From Rhynochetos jubatus (Eukaryota; Chordata; Aves; Eurypygiformes; Rhynochetidae): a stretch of 64,000 nt of DNA. The translations under genes and the position numbers were made by a program. Of the stretch, positions 1 through 11,888 are shown one piece after another. The notes below the pieces were generated by a model, which ran no database searches, was not told the DNA's origin, and saw only the letters and a program-made list of their open reading frames with translations. Each line of letters begins with the position of its first letter. Positions within the stretch are counted from its first letter, which is position 1. The DNA lies in assembly GCA_027574665.1 (NCBI GenBank), contig CM050668.1, forward strand, positions 8,270,001 through 8,334,000, in the 5' to 3' direction.

Positions 1-2185
1 AGCCTTACAAAGAGATCATTTCCCCCTCTGTACAAAACCTGGAGGATTCTTGGAGGCGCTAGTCATCCACTGCTGCAGAAGGATCAATGCTACTGAGGTT
101 CTCCAGAGAGGCAGGGCAGGAGCAGAGCTAACTCCCCCAGTCTGACTGCTGTGTTTTCCCTTCAGCCTTACAGTGCTTTATAGGAAACCAGATTTTGACC
201 AGTGAGAGAGGGGGAAGATACAAACGTCCCCATGGCACAAGCAAGATTCTCACGATTTTTCAGCAGGAAGTGAAGGGAAGAAGAGATGGTGGGAAGCTGC
301 TTCACACTGGGGAGGCTGGTATGTAGGTGCAGTTGTTTGAGTTGTTTAGATCACTGTGGTGGTAGCAGAAAGGTTTTGGGGGTTTGATGAGTATGGTAAG
401 AGGGTGGTTGTTCAGAGCTGTCACCCTGGAGGGAAGGAAAACATTCAGAGGCGCTGAATGTGAGCACTGTCGAGCAGGTACGTGCTGCTAGAAGAATGGC
501 TGGCACTGAGCTTTGCCGCAGGAAACCAGCTTTGGTGTCTCAACTTTCCACTTGCTGTTGCCAGAGGGAGGGAGATGAGAGAAATGGGCTATAACAGCAG
601 AAAATCTGATTTATTTTTTAAAAATATATAATCCTGGGGAATTGCCAGTATTAAATGTACTTAGTATTTTTGCTTGGAGGTAAAAATGCAACGTAGAAGA
701 GAGAAGTAGGGACATTGCAGGGAAAAGGCAAAATAAATAGAAATGTTGCTGTTGTCGGGATCTGTGTCTCGCAGAGACTATTACAAAATGTTGTAGCAGT
801 CCATGTGTATTGTGGATGATTGTGTATTGTGATTAAACACTGAGGTCTCAACTGGCATGAGCTAGTCACCTAAGCAAAATATCTTGTGCAGCCTACACAG
901 TAGTAAGCATCTTACTCAGAGGAGTGAGAAACAGATCCTGTTGGAAAGAACCATTGGATCTCTCTTCCCTTGGAAGAACTACAAGAAAATGTTGTCCAGA
1001 CTATCAGATACGTCATACAGGGTTTGTTGCCAGTGTGGTGGTCCGAGCCAAAGCCTGTAAAAAGCCTGTATAAAGCAGTGAGTTTTAGATTACTGTGATG
1101 GGTAATCTGATCAGAGCGGAGGCCTCTGTGTGTAGAAGAATCCTGTGGCTGAAGGAAGTGGTTGGTCTGAAGGATGAGTACAGCTGAATAGGGATCTTCT
1201 AGAGGTCAGCAAAGAGTCCTCGTGTGAAGATGAGATCTGAATGATAATGTGATAGTATTGATAATTTCAGGTGATAAGAGTACTAAAACATGTAGTGGGT
1301 CCATCTTTCCAACATTAATGCTGGAAATAGTGCCTCTTTAACTTAAATTTAATTTTTCTTGGGCATGACCAATGTTATAAATGATTCTCAGGTCCTGGTC
1401 TGCATAAATCACAAGTTTATTTATGTGCATGAGCAGATCACAAAGACAATGGCTTAAGTTAGGTCTGAGTGTAGGTGTTTGTATGCCCTAATACCACCTG
1501 TAGGAGAGGTATTGTTTAAAGTAACATTCCTGCTTCTGTCGAAGACGAGGCATTTTTGCATTATGGCAAGTAGGCTGGAGTACAGTTTGTGAATCGATAC
1601 AGAGCTGAAGTGATGGTTTGGTTTGTGTAGGGCCATGTCTGAGACCCAGAAGGACTGTGTGGGGGGACTGACACAGCCTAACGGAATTAAAAAGATCACA
1701 GAAGGATGTTTATACATTCCCAGGGTGACTTTTAATTTGGAGGTAGCCAGCAAGGTCTTTGCAAATAAAACAAACATTTCTATATTGTTACATTGTTTTT
1801 CTTTCCCAGATGACACTTATAGTTTAATCCAGAGTATTCTTGGTGGAAATACCTGGTACATTTGAGCTGTGCAGGGTACTCTGTAGGGTAGAATGTTAAG
1901 CACATTTCAGGTCAAAATTTATGTCAGGAATGCAATTTTTAAGTAAGATTGTGATTATATATCCTGAGTGTTTCATCATGGATTTGTAAAGAGCACATAT
2001 GTGTAGCCACGACTAGGACTCCCTCCAACTTCACAGGTTCTGTGTGGTACAGGGAGCTGTGTGGAAGGACAATTAATATGTGATCCACCTTAGCCCCTTC
2101 CTGAAAAAAACCCAGCTGAACTGATTTACATCTGCCAGGATGTACTGATTTTTCAAGCTTGTTTTTGTGGACTTGCTGCCATCAG
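1..2185. other. Non-coding stretch, nothing recognised
   Basis: I see no repeat family, RNA gene or credible coding frame here. The longest frames are about 120 codons or shorter and have no recognisable domains. One good donor-like sequence (GCAG followed by GTACGT) lies near 477, but no partner acceptor stands out. A small direct repeat of AAAAGCCTGTA-type sequence lies near 1055-1080. The likely reading is intronic or intergenic single-copy DNA. Confidence 0.6.
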
Positions 2186-2337
2186 TACATGGGCGTAGTG
2201 TGTTCTGTGACCCTGTGAGCTACATTAAGGAACGGCAAACGGAAGAGAGAATTAGAATTGTCACTCTGATTCACTGTCTGTGTATGTCAACAGACCGCAA
2301 AAAGTTAAGGACAATTCAAATCAGCTCCAGTACTGAG
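2186..2337 (+). other. Weak candidate exon
   Basis: This 152-bp segment follows a pyrimidine-leaning acceptor ending in CCATCAG (2179-2185) and ends at a consensus donor, GAG then GTAAGA (2335-2343). One frame is open through the whole segment and on to 2355; it enters mid-codon and ends on a codon boundary. The peptide is charged in the middle (KERQTEERIR) and Ser/Thr-rich at its end. It resembles no family I know. It could be an exon of an unannotated transcript, a lncRNA exon or chance. An open frame of about 50 codons is common at random, so only the two splice signals give it weight. Confidence 0.13.
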
Positions 2338-4288
2338 GTAAGAACGTTGTACTGACAGACACTGTACGTTCTGTGTCTTCAGAGCTAAAGGTAAATTATT
2401 ATTTTCAGTGGAACCCCCCTCTCTCTCATACCTTACTTGAAATAATGTCTTATTGTTAAAATTAGGTGTGTCATGAGAGTTGTTGATGAAAATTATGTTG
2501 TGACTTTGTCTTTAAGCAAACTAAACAAAAGACGTCCAAGGCTGAAAAGCATTGCTATGGTTACTTTATTTAAAGGCGATTGTTAATAAAGGAGAGCAAA
2601 TTGGAACTGAGAGAGGCAGTAATTGCATAAAAAAAGGTTAGACTAGTATTTGTCATCAAAACTTGATGTGAACTTACTTCATGTTATGTTCATTAAATAT
2701 CCGTTTTAAGGATGCCATCTTAACTCAAAGGATATAGCTAGCAGAAATCAAACTTAACAAGAAGTTTAGGTTTTAAAAAAGGACAGGATTCATATTTTGG
2801 ATTCCTAGGCTAAGGAGTCTGGATGGAGTCCAGTTAAGCTACAGTGTGGGAGGTTTTCTCCCTTCTTTAGTATTTTGAGGAGAGATAATTGGTTTTAAAA
2901 TGGTTGTAATGTGCCTTTTAAATCACATATGTTCTGATTTTGCTTCCCTGTTCTTTTTCATGGTGCATTACATATTCGCATGGGACCAGAACTTTAGAAG
3001 CAAGGAATTTGAGCTGGAGCTGCTAGTGTGATTTAAAACCCAAGCTTAAATATTTTCATGAAGTTGGCTAACATATAGCTTCCAGTCCCAGGGTAGAATG
3101 TTGGCTTTTTAAAAATCATAAATATGCCCACAGTCTCTGTAATCGAGAGAACTCTGTGCACTGGTAGCACGGTTCCTGGTGACAGCAACTCTCTCTGCCT
3201 ACAGAGAGACCCCAATTCAAATCTGCATAAATGTTTTCTAGTTACTTCCTTTCTAGGGTTATATTTTTGAGTTCAGAGGAATTAGACCAAAGCTGACTGA
3301 TGGCCTCCGTTTATGCAAAAAAGGGCTTGTTTACTTTGAAAATATGGGTTAACTGAATATCAACATTCATATTAGCCTACTTTATCACTTAAAAGAGATG
3401 TTTTTCAATTAAAATAAAAAGATATTACATACCAAAGGTTACAGAAACATGTTCTTTAAAAATTAAGTTAAATTAGAAATGACATTTCCTCTTCTAATAT
3501 TGATGTTGTAGCTGAGAGTTAAGCTATAAAAGGAGTCAATTAAATTCTCTGCAGCTTTGCTGCAAAATCCAAATTTAAACTACACAATAAAGCAATCATA
3601 TTAATGCTGGCAGTTTCAGACCACTCGTTTCGAGGACTAAACTGGGGCAAAACCATTAATCCAACCCAATCTGTCTGATGAATAAATTCCTATGATGTCA
3701 AGATTTAAAGATGAACGCGTCACAGGTTTGGTCTTGTTGCCAGGTTTCTGACATGAAAGATTCTGAAGGGCTATTAGGACAGTGCAGTGTTTCTTGGTAT
3801 TAAAATTGAGCATAGCAAAAATGTGCTGTACCCCTATGGCGCAAGGTTTCTTCAGTGAATCACAGATGCTTCCTACTAGTGCTAGTATCTTTTCTCTGTG
3901 AACTAACCTACACCCATGTATCCAGGAGTCTTTAGCTCTTGTTGATCACGCTTTGCAAAGAGAAATCAGGGAAGACTTTCTCTGGTTTTAGACTTTCCTT
4001 GAATGCTAATTTTTGTAGTTTATATAAACATATTGACTTATAAGATTTTGATTAGATTCTAAGCTTTTGGTCTTTGGGATACTGAACAGCTATCCCCAAA
4101 CGTGCAGGGAAGTGGAACAGTGCAAGTAGGTCTTCTCTGGCTCACATCATAGTGACTCGGTTGGCTGCGAGAGAAGTGTAGGAGCAAAGGAGGCTTTGGC
4201 AAACTTTTTGGGGCAGAGCAGCCCCTTCAAGGCTGAAGCTAAACCAAGTTCTCTGGCTTGAGAGCATAAATCCTGATGTTTGATGGGA
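2338..4288. other. Non-coding stretch, nothing recognised
   Basis: AT-rich single-copy sequence, especially 3360-3620, with no identifiable gene, mobile element or RNA. Only short frames of about 60 codons occur. Confidence 0.6.
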
Positions 4289-4321
4289 CTTGAGCTCCTT
4301 ACGCGCAGTAAGGAGTTTGAG
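4289..4321. repeat. Short inverted repeat (14-bp stem, 5-nt loop)
   Basis: The arms are 4289-4302 and 4308-4321 around the loop GCGCA. The inner eight pairs (CTCCTTAC against GTAAGGAG) are perfect. The outer six pairs include three G-U type wobbles if the plus strand is transcribed. It is too short for a typical microRNA precursor, so it may be a chance hairpin or a structural element. Confidence 0.5.
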
Positions 4322-4879
4322 AACTTCCCCATCTCCTGGGAGGGAGAAGAGGTGTCAGAGTGTTACTGTAGGTTGGATCAGTGTGACAGGGTATAATCTT
4401 ATTAGTTTTCCCATTTACAGAATGGTAGGGGAAGCTCTTCTAGCTGAGTACAAGGATGTACAGAGTAGGACTGGGAGGCTGTTAGGCCCTGTGCTCATGG
4501 GAACCAAAAGAGCCCTTAAGATAAACCCATAGATGAGCAAAATGCTTTATCTGGTTTCTCCCCAACAGTTGCTGTCAGACTTAATTCTAATGCTCATCTG
4601 TAATCCTAATTCTTGGAGTTTGCTCAGTAACTGCATTTTATAGCTTAATCTTTAGCACTTGATTATTTAATGAAGATTTTTGAAGTAGCGTACTGAAGAT
4701 TACCCTGCTTGGGAATGCTTAAAAAATTGCAGAGAACTATCTTTCCATGTATAAGTATATATTAAATATCTCCTGCACAGTCTCTGCACTTCCTGCTATG
4801 GCAGTATTTTGTCAGCAGTCTTTGTGTCTCCTCTGGTCATCTTTACAGGAGCCAAGACCCATTTTTTTACCCTCACAGT

Positions 4880-4985
4880 GTGCAGACGTAGGAGGAAGAA
4901 GAAGTGGTCCTTGTCCTAAAGAATTTAAACTCTCTGAAAAATGGTGATGAAATAGAGAAGTGGTGTTAATTTCAAGCTCCATTAG
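4880..4985. mobile_element. Possible ancient amniote repeat remnant
   Basis: The stretch with GGTCCTTGTCCTAAAGAATT (near 4898-4925) followed by AAACTCT resembles the 'gtccctgccccaaagagcttacaatct' type motif often seen in old dispersed amniote repeats. The match is from memory and is diverged. The family, strand and ends cannot be fixed by eye. Confidence 0.22.
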
Positions 4986-5428
4986 AAACAAAAGGACAGA
5001 TATTTATATCCATCTTCTGCGCTGTAGTTTGGATCCTTTGATACTTTGTTTTAGTGTGGTGCTTAAATATTGGAATGAGGGGTGCTTTAGAGGTCAAAGA
5101 AGAAATGGGGAGTGAGTGCTTGTTAAATAGATGTTGACAGGAATCTCACATTAAATGCTTTTAAAAAAAGAAGTCCCTGTAGCTGTAGTGCCAACAGTAC
5201 ATTTGAGGGATGCTTCTCCCTCCTCTGGCCACTTTGTGGTCAAAATGGGTAGGTTCTGGCAACCCTTGTTTTGTTGACTGGCACCTTACTTTGCCGTTCC
5301 TGCCCTGCCTTAGGCAGCGTGTTCATGGAACAGGAGAGAAGCGGGAAGAAGGGTCTGTCCCGATGCGAAGGGGAGCAATGGGACATGGGGTGCAGCACGC
5401 TTGACAAATCTGTCTCCCGTTGAACCAG

Positions 5429-5608
5429 CAGCCTGAGGAAGAGTTGCTGCCTCTTCACAAAGACTCCGCTGAGAGTCTGTTGAAGGCAGAGCTCCATCAG
5501 AGCCCTGACCGGCTGTTGTGGCCTCTGTGTGCCTGGGGTCCCGGCTGTGTGCTCCACCACCCGTGGTCTCACAGTGCCTGCAGTTCTAACACTGCTGACA
5601 GCGCCAAG
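5429..5608 (+). other. Weak candidate exon, 60 codons in phase
   Basis: This 180-bp segment begins after an acceptor-like tract (CTGTCTCCCGTTGAACCAG) and ends at a good donor, AAG then GTGAGA (5606-5614). It is exactly 60 codons, open from the first base to the last in a single frame (phase 0 in, phase 0 out). It is visibly richer in G and C than its flanks. The peptide starts with an acidic, leucine-rich part (QPEEELLPLHKDSAESLLKA) and continues with a Trp/Cys/Pro-rich part. I recognise no domain. Higher GC alone makes long open frames more likely, so this may be chance or a lncRNA exon. Confidence 0.15.
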
Positions 5609-7224
5609 GTGAGATCCCGACACCACATATTTCATTTGGTTTTATAGGATGTTTGTTTTATATAATGTTTGTCTCCAGCAGCTTGACTTCCGTTGTGTTT
5701 ATGTTTAATGCACTTCTGATACCCGTTCCAGCAGTTTTCTAAATTACATCATGAGGGAGCTAAAACGGAATAGTTAAGAACAGTGCTAAGATGGTTTCTG
5801 CTGCTCTGTGCTGTTTTGAAAACCAGCTGTGCAGTGAAGAACAGAACTGTTCCTGATGAGAGTGTATTAGTTTAAACACAAACGTTCAGCATGTCTTGCC
5901 AGCTATCTGACCTGCAATCTAGAGTGATGGGGTTTTGCCCTAGGGCCACCCAACCACTGCTCCTAAGTGTTGTAATTGTAATGCCTCTTGGATAGCTAGC
6001 CTGCTATTTCTAGCAGAGTCTGTAGAAGCCGAGGATTTGGTTCTAGTGAAACTATTATTTACTGAAGCTGAAAGTTAATCGGATCCTATTTGTAGCTGGC
6101 ATTCTTATAAATCATTTGGACAACTTCGTGCAAGGCCTGCTCTTTATTCAGTATTTATGCAGTGCCTACCCCAACATAATCCTGATCCATACCTGCCGTC
6201 TCTGGAAGTTAGTGCATGACAGTGTTTAAGCCTTGTGACGGGCCTCACACGTTTCATAAGTGTACAAGGCAGATCAAGTACTTAGAGCTGTTACCGTGAA
6301 TGTCTGTGCTGGCAGGGTTGTATCAGCCAACAGCAAAAGTGCTGTTCACCTAGTAAAATGTAAGTACTTGTTGAACTTGCACTGTGAAGAACAATAGACT
6401 GGCCAAGTAAAGCAAATACGGGGGAAAAAACCAGCAATTTATGCTATAGCAGAGATGTAGAATACAGGTGTATATTAACTTAAACCTATTGTTTGGAAAC
6501 ACTAATTAAGTGAATCTTTTTTTATTACATAGAACCTAAAAATGCTAATGCCGGTGTAGAACTTCAGCCCTTCCCAATATAAAGGGTGTTATAAATAACA
6601 GCATGCTTAACCCTAAAATGTTTTGCAACAGTGAGTGAATAGGATGATTTCCATTTTGTGTCTGAGGAAAACAAATACACAAAGATATACACATACTGAA
6701 TCTGGGTTCGTTTCCATTCCATCATGCTACAAGGTATGAGCCATAGGTAGTTCTCCTCTGGGGTCTCACTCTGTGAGCACTCACTCCACAAAAGCCCATT
6801 TTGATTTCAGGGGGTACCAAGGCTGCTGCGAGGTGTTGACAGATTTGTGGCGATGCTGCCTGGGCCCTGCTGCATGCAGTTTTAGGTAAAACCACAGCCA
6901 GTTCCCAGACTGGCTGTTAAAACCACCTCCAGCAAGCTCTTGTCTTCTGGCTCTGTCTGCTGCCGGTGACGGTCTAAGCAGGCAGCTGCACATCACCTTT
7001 GCCACCCTGTGCAGGGAGGCTCCAACCTGGAACTCCCTGATCCTGGAGCCTGTTGCTGGGTTATGCAAAAGGAGTGACCCCAAGGAGTGCTTTGAGACTG
7101 ATGGAATAGCATCCCTGGGTGGGAAATGGAGCCGAGGGCAGCGGTATGGAGGGCTGTGATGTTCACATGTGGTACAGGTGCAGCCTGAACCGGACATCCG
7201 CGTTTTGGAAAGGTCCACCCCCTC
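5609..7224. other. Non-coding stretch, nothing recognised
   Basis: Single-copy sequence. A moderately GC-rich part (6790-7200) gives a 145-codon frame on the minus strand (6781-7218) that has no domain signature and falls within the random length range. I see no RNA gene. Confidence 0.55.
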
Positions 7225-7352
7225 ATTTAATTTCCAATCTCTGTTTTCTCATGTGTGAAATGGGATAGTGATGTGATGCCTACCTCACTCAGAAAGTGCT
7301 TTCAGTTTCATAGATGAAAAGTCTTTTATAGGACCGATGTATTTTATTTTTT
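7225..7352 (+). mobile_element. MIR-like SINE remnant (3' part)
   Basis: The block reads like the 3' half of an amniote MIR-type SINE. It has a 'tctgttttctcatgtgtgaaatggga' style segment near 7240-7264, then GATGCCTACCTCACTC (7275-7290), AAAGTGCTTTCAG (7293-7305) and ATAGATGAAAAGTCTTTTAT (7310-7329). The order of these segments matches the known layout: a region encoding 'cctcatctgtaaaatggg', then 'cctacctca', then 'aaagcgcttt' and a 'gatgaaaagcgctatata' tail. Divergence is high, as expected for an element over 100 million years old. The 5' tRNA-derived head is not recognisable. The match is by memory of the consensus only. Confidence 0.62.
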
Positions 7353-7830
7353 CTGGGAAATCATAACTCAACCATGAAATTTCACTTTATTCTGTTGCTA
7401 GCTTCAATCTCTCGTGCTTTGCTCAACAGGAATTCCCCTTGCTTCCCCATGTAAAACAAACATCATTTAAAGTCACTTTGTCTTTTTGCATTTTAGAGTT
7501 AAATCTTCGCATAGCAATGTCATTGCAGCTGTGATGTTTCAAAGATGTAAGAATGGCAAGTTTTACGTTTAGCTCTCAAATTTTGCAATATACAGGCGAA
7601 TAGAGATAGTAGCTGTATTTTCCAAGAAAGATGAGCTCTTAAATTATTTTTAATAAAATAATGTTAATAAATCTGGGTTTTTTGATAGTTATTTGGAGAA
7701 CACTATATGCAGTGAATCTAATATCCTAATAGAGATATTTTTTTTTCCTCTCTTTTACTCCCTTTGGGTTTTTTAACCTACCTGAGGATGTTCTGTGACA
7801 AGCAGAGTCATAATGGTACCAGACATTATA
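7353..7830. other. Non-coding stretch, nothing recognised
   Basis: AT-rich sequence with T runs and A runs near 7640-7760. No gene or repeat was identified. Confidence 0.6.
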
Positions 7831-7990
7831 GTCTATTGTGTTAATAATCCGTGAATTAAAGCATCCCCCAGCAAGCTCTTAACGTGATGGATTGTATCAA
7901 TGATGTGTGGTTAAAGGGTCCCCAAGCAGGCCTTGACACGATAGACCAGAGCAGTTCGGCAAGTCTATTGTTGTCAATGATCCGCTGATT
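7831..7990. repeat. Degenerate tandem repeat, 2.4 copies
   Basis: Three related units start at about 7836, 7892 and 7968. The first two are 56 bases apart and align over about 55 bases with one single-base gap, and most differences are transitions. Shared landmarks are TTGT-TCAAT/TTAAT near the start, TTAAAG then CCCC in the middle, and CTTRACRYGATRGA at the end. The third unit keeps only the first 23 bases. Like unit one, it is preceded by GTCTA. An old local duplication is the simplest reading. Confidence 0.5.
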
Positions 7991-9994
7991 GTATGAAGGG
8001 ATCTGGAGGGAGGGTGGAGCGGGAGGCTGTAAACAGCAGCATAAAGCCCTGTCAGACGTTAGGGCTGCCTGTTACAAATGGGAAGCTAGCAAGGAAAGCA
8101 TGTGGTTCCTGGGATGAACCGAACAGTAGGTCATGAGGAATTTCACAGGAGGCTGAGGGTGCTCATCGCATTGCCAGGGAGACCAAAATACTTAGAATCC
8201 TCTTGACGAAGAAAAACATGTCTCAACATTAAAAATAGATGCTTTTTATCTTGCATGTGATACAAAATCTCTTGTGATACGGTATTTTTTTATTACGCTT
8301 TAGTCGCGCCAAGCAGTCTTGGATTAGGCCTGTATCACAACAGTAATACACAGGAGGCTACGTTTTGTCTTGCTATGACACCAGCTACTATTGTTTTTGA
8401 TCTGCAGCCTCTGAAGAGGGATGCTGCATCTTCTATGGAAGGTGTTATGAGTGCAGATTAGTTAGACAAGTGCTGGAGTGAATGCATAAGTAGTGATTTT
8501 GCATAATGAGGTGTGCGAAATCCCAGTGGAGGTTGTTAAAACAGATAGACAGCCTGTGGTAAACAACAAGGAAGGTAGGCTTTGAAAACAGATGGCTTTG
8601 AAAACCTGGCAAATGACTGTTCCATACTTAAAAATCAGTTTTGTTAGTGGAAAATATCTTCTTTAAAAAAAAAAAAAAATCACCACCCTGAAAAAGCTTA
8701 GCCTGCATATTTTCATAAGCCTGAATGTGTTAATAAAGTTCTGTGGGTAACCATATCTCATCTGTCTTTCCTGCGATACGTGTTTCTGAATGGCGGAGGC
8801 AGTGGACTGAATAACCTAGAATGTTCTGCAGCGATCCATCGGGCTTCATCGTGCAGCTACTCCTATCAGGCAGATGTGTTGGTCTTCATTGCCACTCTCT
8901 GTAGGTGTGCATTTTTCATTGGGAAATTAATCTTGCAATCAAGGGGTTAATTCATCCTGAAAGACAGAGTGAAATTGGAATATAGAGGAATATTCCTGAT
9001 AGGAGGAAATGGTGCAGATAAGCCCATTGCGGCCTGAGATACTACGTGACAAAGGTTAGAGGTGGCCAGAAGATGGGATTCTGCTTTGGAGCTTTAAAGT
9101 GCACCTGGTGTTTGTGTCATTTGTGCCTTTGGCTTAAGCAGTAGGATGTGCGAGGCTGGGACCAAGCTCTTCCTTTGGTCTTCGGTGAGAGAAACCAGAC
9201 TGGAAGGCGCTGGTGGGCCGGCCGTGAGATGCACAACCAGTTCTGGTGCGACCTGTCTGGGGCTTGCACTCTGTGTTCTCCTGCAAAATAGCTGCAACAG
9301 CAAATTTGCATTGTGTTAACTCTAGATATAATAGCTATTGCAGTATTCCAGGAGACCCAGCTTCAGGGCCTCGCTCTCGGCGTCCTGAAGCGGAAGCACC
9401 CAGTTACAGTGTCTGTTAAAGACCTTCCCCGTGGCCTGAACTAAGGCGATGAGGCTGTTTTAGTGGAGTAATGCTTTTTATTCCTTTCCAGTGTAACCTC
9501 TACCAACTTTTTAGAGTGCAAGTTACTCTACAGTCTGTGGGTAAATAAGCTTGCATTTTCTTAGTTATTTTGGTGGATCCCTTAGAATAAGCCTGTAGAT
9601 GCCCGGGGTTCTGTGGGCTTGATTGAAGGAGGGTGCAAGTGATCTGATTCATTTTGAGAAGGATCACAAATGCAAACAGGGGATTCCTTAGTCCACATCT
9701 TCTGCTGGAAAAAAGACAAGTTCCTATGATTTGGGAATAAGAGATGGGTCATCCTGTGTCCTGAGCAAAATCAGGCACACAGGGACTTGTCAAACACTTC
9801 CCCTTGCACACCGGCACTGCCTTGGTGGATCGAGTATGTGTGTCAGCCAGAGTGATGACCCCAACAGCAAAGCTTCATCTCCAGTGATGGCAGTTCACGC
9901 TCTTAAATCCTAGGAACCTGGGGAAGAGGACAGCTGCTGTACACGGCTGTACTGCTTCCCGGCTCATTAACGTTACGTTGAAAATGAGACTGCA
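7991..9994. other. Non-coding stretch with an A15 tract
   Basis: Single-copy sequence. A run of 15 A lies at 8665-8679. No SINE body or processed gene copy is recognisable upstream of it, so it is listed only as a homopolymer. No coding frame stands out. Confidence 0.55.
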
Positions 9995-10060
9995 CCTGGG
10001 AGATTGGCACAAGCCATGTTGGGCACATGTTGGGCACATGGCTTGTGCCAGTCTCCCAGG
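9995..10060. repeat. Near-perfect 25-bp inverted repeat (hairpin)
   Basis: Arm 1 (9995-10019) and arm 2 (10036-10060) are reverse complements over 25 bases with one difference (T at 10005 against G at 10050, a wobble pair in RNA). They enclose a 16-base loop (10020-10035). The loop is mostly made by a tandem 11-mer, TTGGGCACATG, at 10019-10029 and 10030-10040. The whole 66-nt structure has the size and shape of a microRNA-like precursor or a recent inverted duplication. It matches no microRNA seed I remember. Pairing does not extend outwards past 9995 or 10060. Confidence 0.85.
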
Positions 10061-11888
10061 AGTGGGACCCCAAGTGATGCTCTGAAAAAAGGGAAGTGTC
10101 TCTGTCCTTTCTGCTCTTTGGCGAGACCAGTGCTGGGGACAAGCCCCCTGAGTCTGGCATTGGCAGTGGCCCTGGGGCAGGGGTGGGAGCATGGGCGCAG
10201 CTTTCGTTTACATTATATGGGAGAAATAGGTGTTTAGAAAGTAAGGGATGAGAACTGTAGCCACTTCATCTGTCTTTGCATAAATTAAATGGAGTACTTG
10301 CTGAGCAGCTCATTTCTTAAGGTACCAAGTACAGCTGTTGAGTTTTTGCTGTTACGTTTTTTTTAGTCAAAAAATGCTGATAATAAGACTGGATTTGTAG
10401 GGGCAAGAGAAGCTAGGAGATTTTTTTGCACTAATACCCTTTATTAATTTCAGTATGCCCTATTTAACATTTTCAAAATGATGAAGTCTTGTTGTTTTGC
10501 ATTATCAACATTTAAGGCTAGAAGTATTGATTTTGGTTGAAATAAAAATGAAATGGTTGACCTGGTCATTCTTTCTCCTTGAGGTTTTTCTTTGATTCCT
10601 CGGCTTTGTCCGGATTTTGCCTTTTAGCTGTGTCTGCAGATGGAGATCACTGGGTGAGCAGCCGCTGGAAAGTCTGATAGGACAGGAAACTGGTTTGGTT
10701 TTCTGCTTGGGGAGAAACCTTTGCTACGCAGAGGCTGATCACAGCTGGGAGTTTCTGCCGCTTCTGTGACGACTTACATTTTTTTGCTTTCCTGTTGGAT
10801 ATTTGTACCCATCACTGAGGTGTTTCTTGAGCTCTGCACGATGCTCAGCATCATGTTTAAAAGCTCATTTTTCTAGAGACCTGTTTTTCCTAAAGTGTTG
10901 AGAGTAACACTTTCAGATAAATTTTTCAAAGCACTTCAGTTAACGTACTGAAAGCTTGGAAATTTTGGTCATTTTTGCACCTAAATAAGAGTTGAACTGT
11001 TCTGAAAAACCTCACCCCAAGTGTCTCAAGACCTTTTTTCTGTGCTGCAACAAGATTGTTGCAAATATCTGTCCAAGATGCATGAAATCGTTCTGGAGTA
11101 AATGCAGAGGGACGGTGCTGTCCTGTCATTAACAGGTGAAGAAAAGGTCAGACAGCCCTGCCTTAAAACGTTCATCTGATTTTTTCATTGGGGTTTCAGG
11201 TGCAGGGAACCAGGCAGCGTTTTCGGCCCAGGAGGGGCTGTTAGGAGTGTTTGTTGCACACGGGGGCAGCAGCGCACCGTAAAGATGCGGAGTGTGGTCC
11301 TGCCGGCTGCGCCGTGCGTGGCTGTGCTGCGGGGTATTGAGTATTCCGTAGCTGGCTCGGTGCTTGACAGATACTGGCAAGAAGTATTAACTTACATCCA
11401 AGTTTGTCTTAAGTAATAAGTGATGAGCAAAAAGAAGTTTGTATTTGCTGCCTTAAAACAGTCTGTGAGTCTTTAGCCTTCAAAGTTTTTGATTCCAACT
11501 GTGACACGTGGCCACTTTCATCTGTTCAAACGTTGCAGGTGCCATCAGAAGCCAAAAGAGAAAAGAATGTGCTTGAGAACACCACAACCATTCTGCTTGC
11601 GTCTTGGACTCAGCACTTGTCTTACATTGCCCTATCTCGTCTGAGCTATTTTTTAAGCTCCTTTGAATATATTTTCTGTATATACAGTTAGTGGAAAAGT
11701 TGCTCCCTTTTTTAAGGGATAACTGTGTGTTTAAGTGCTTTGCTGGATTCAGGCCAGAGCCAGCATCTTGCAAAATAGAGCCCATGACAACTCATTTCAT
11801 CCCAAAATCTCAGTTTTCTTCACAAACTCCAGTAAACAAAGTCTCCTGATAGCCTGTGAGTACTGTAGCAGCGGCAACGTCCCAGCTT
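10061..11888. other. Non-coding stretch, nothing recognised
   Basis: Single-copy sequence with frames no longer than about 100 codons and no recognisable domain, RNA gene or mobile element. Confidence 0.6.

Noticed and set aside
8665..8679. A15 tract as the tail of a processed pseudogene or SINE
   Set aside because: No recognisable transcript-derived or SINE body precedes it and no flanking duplication was seen.
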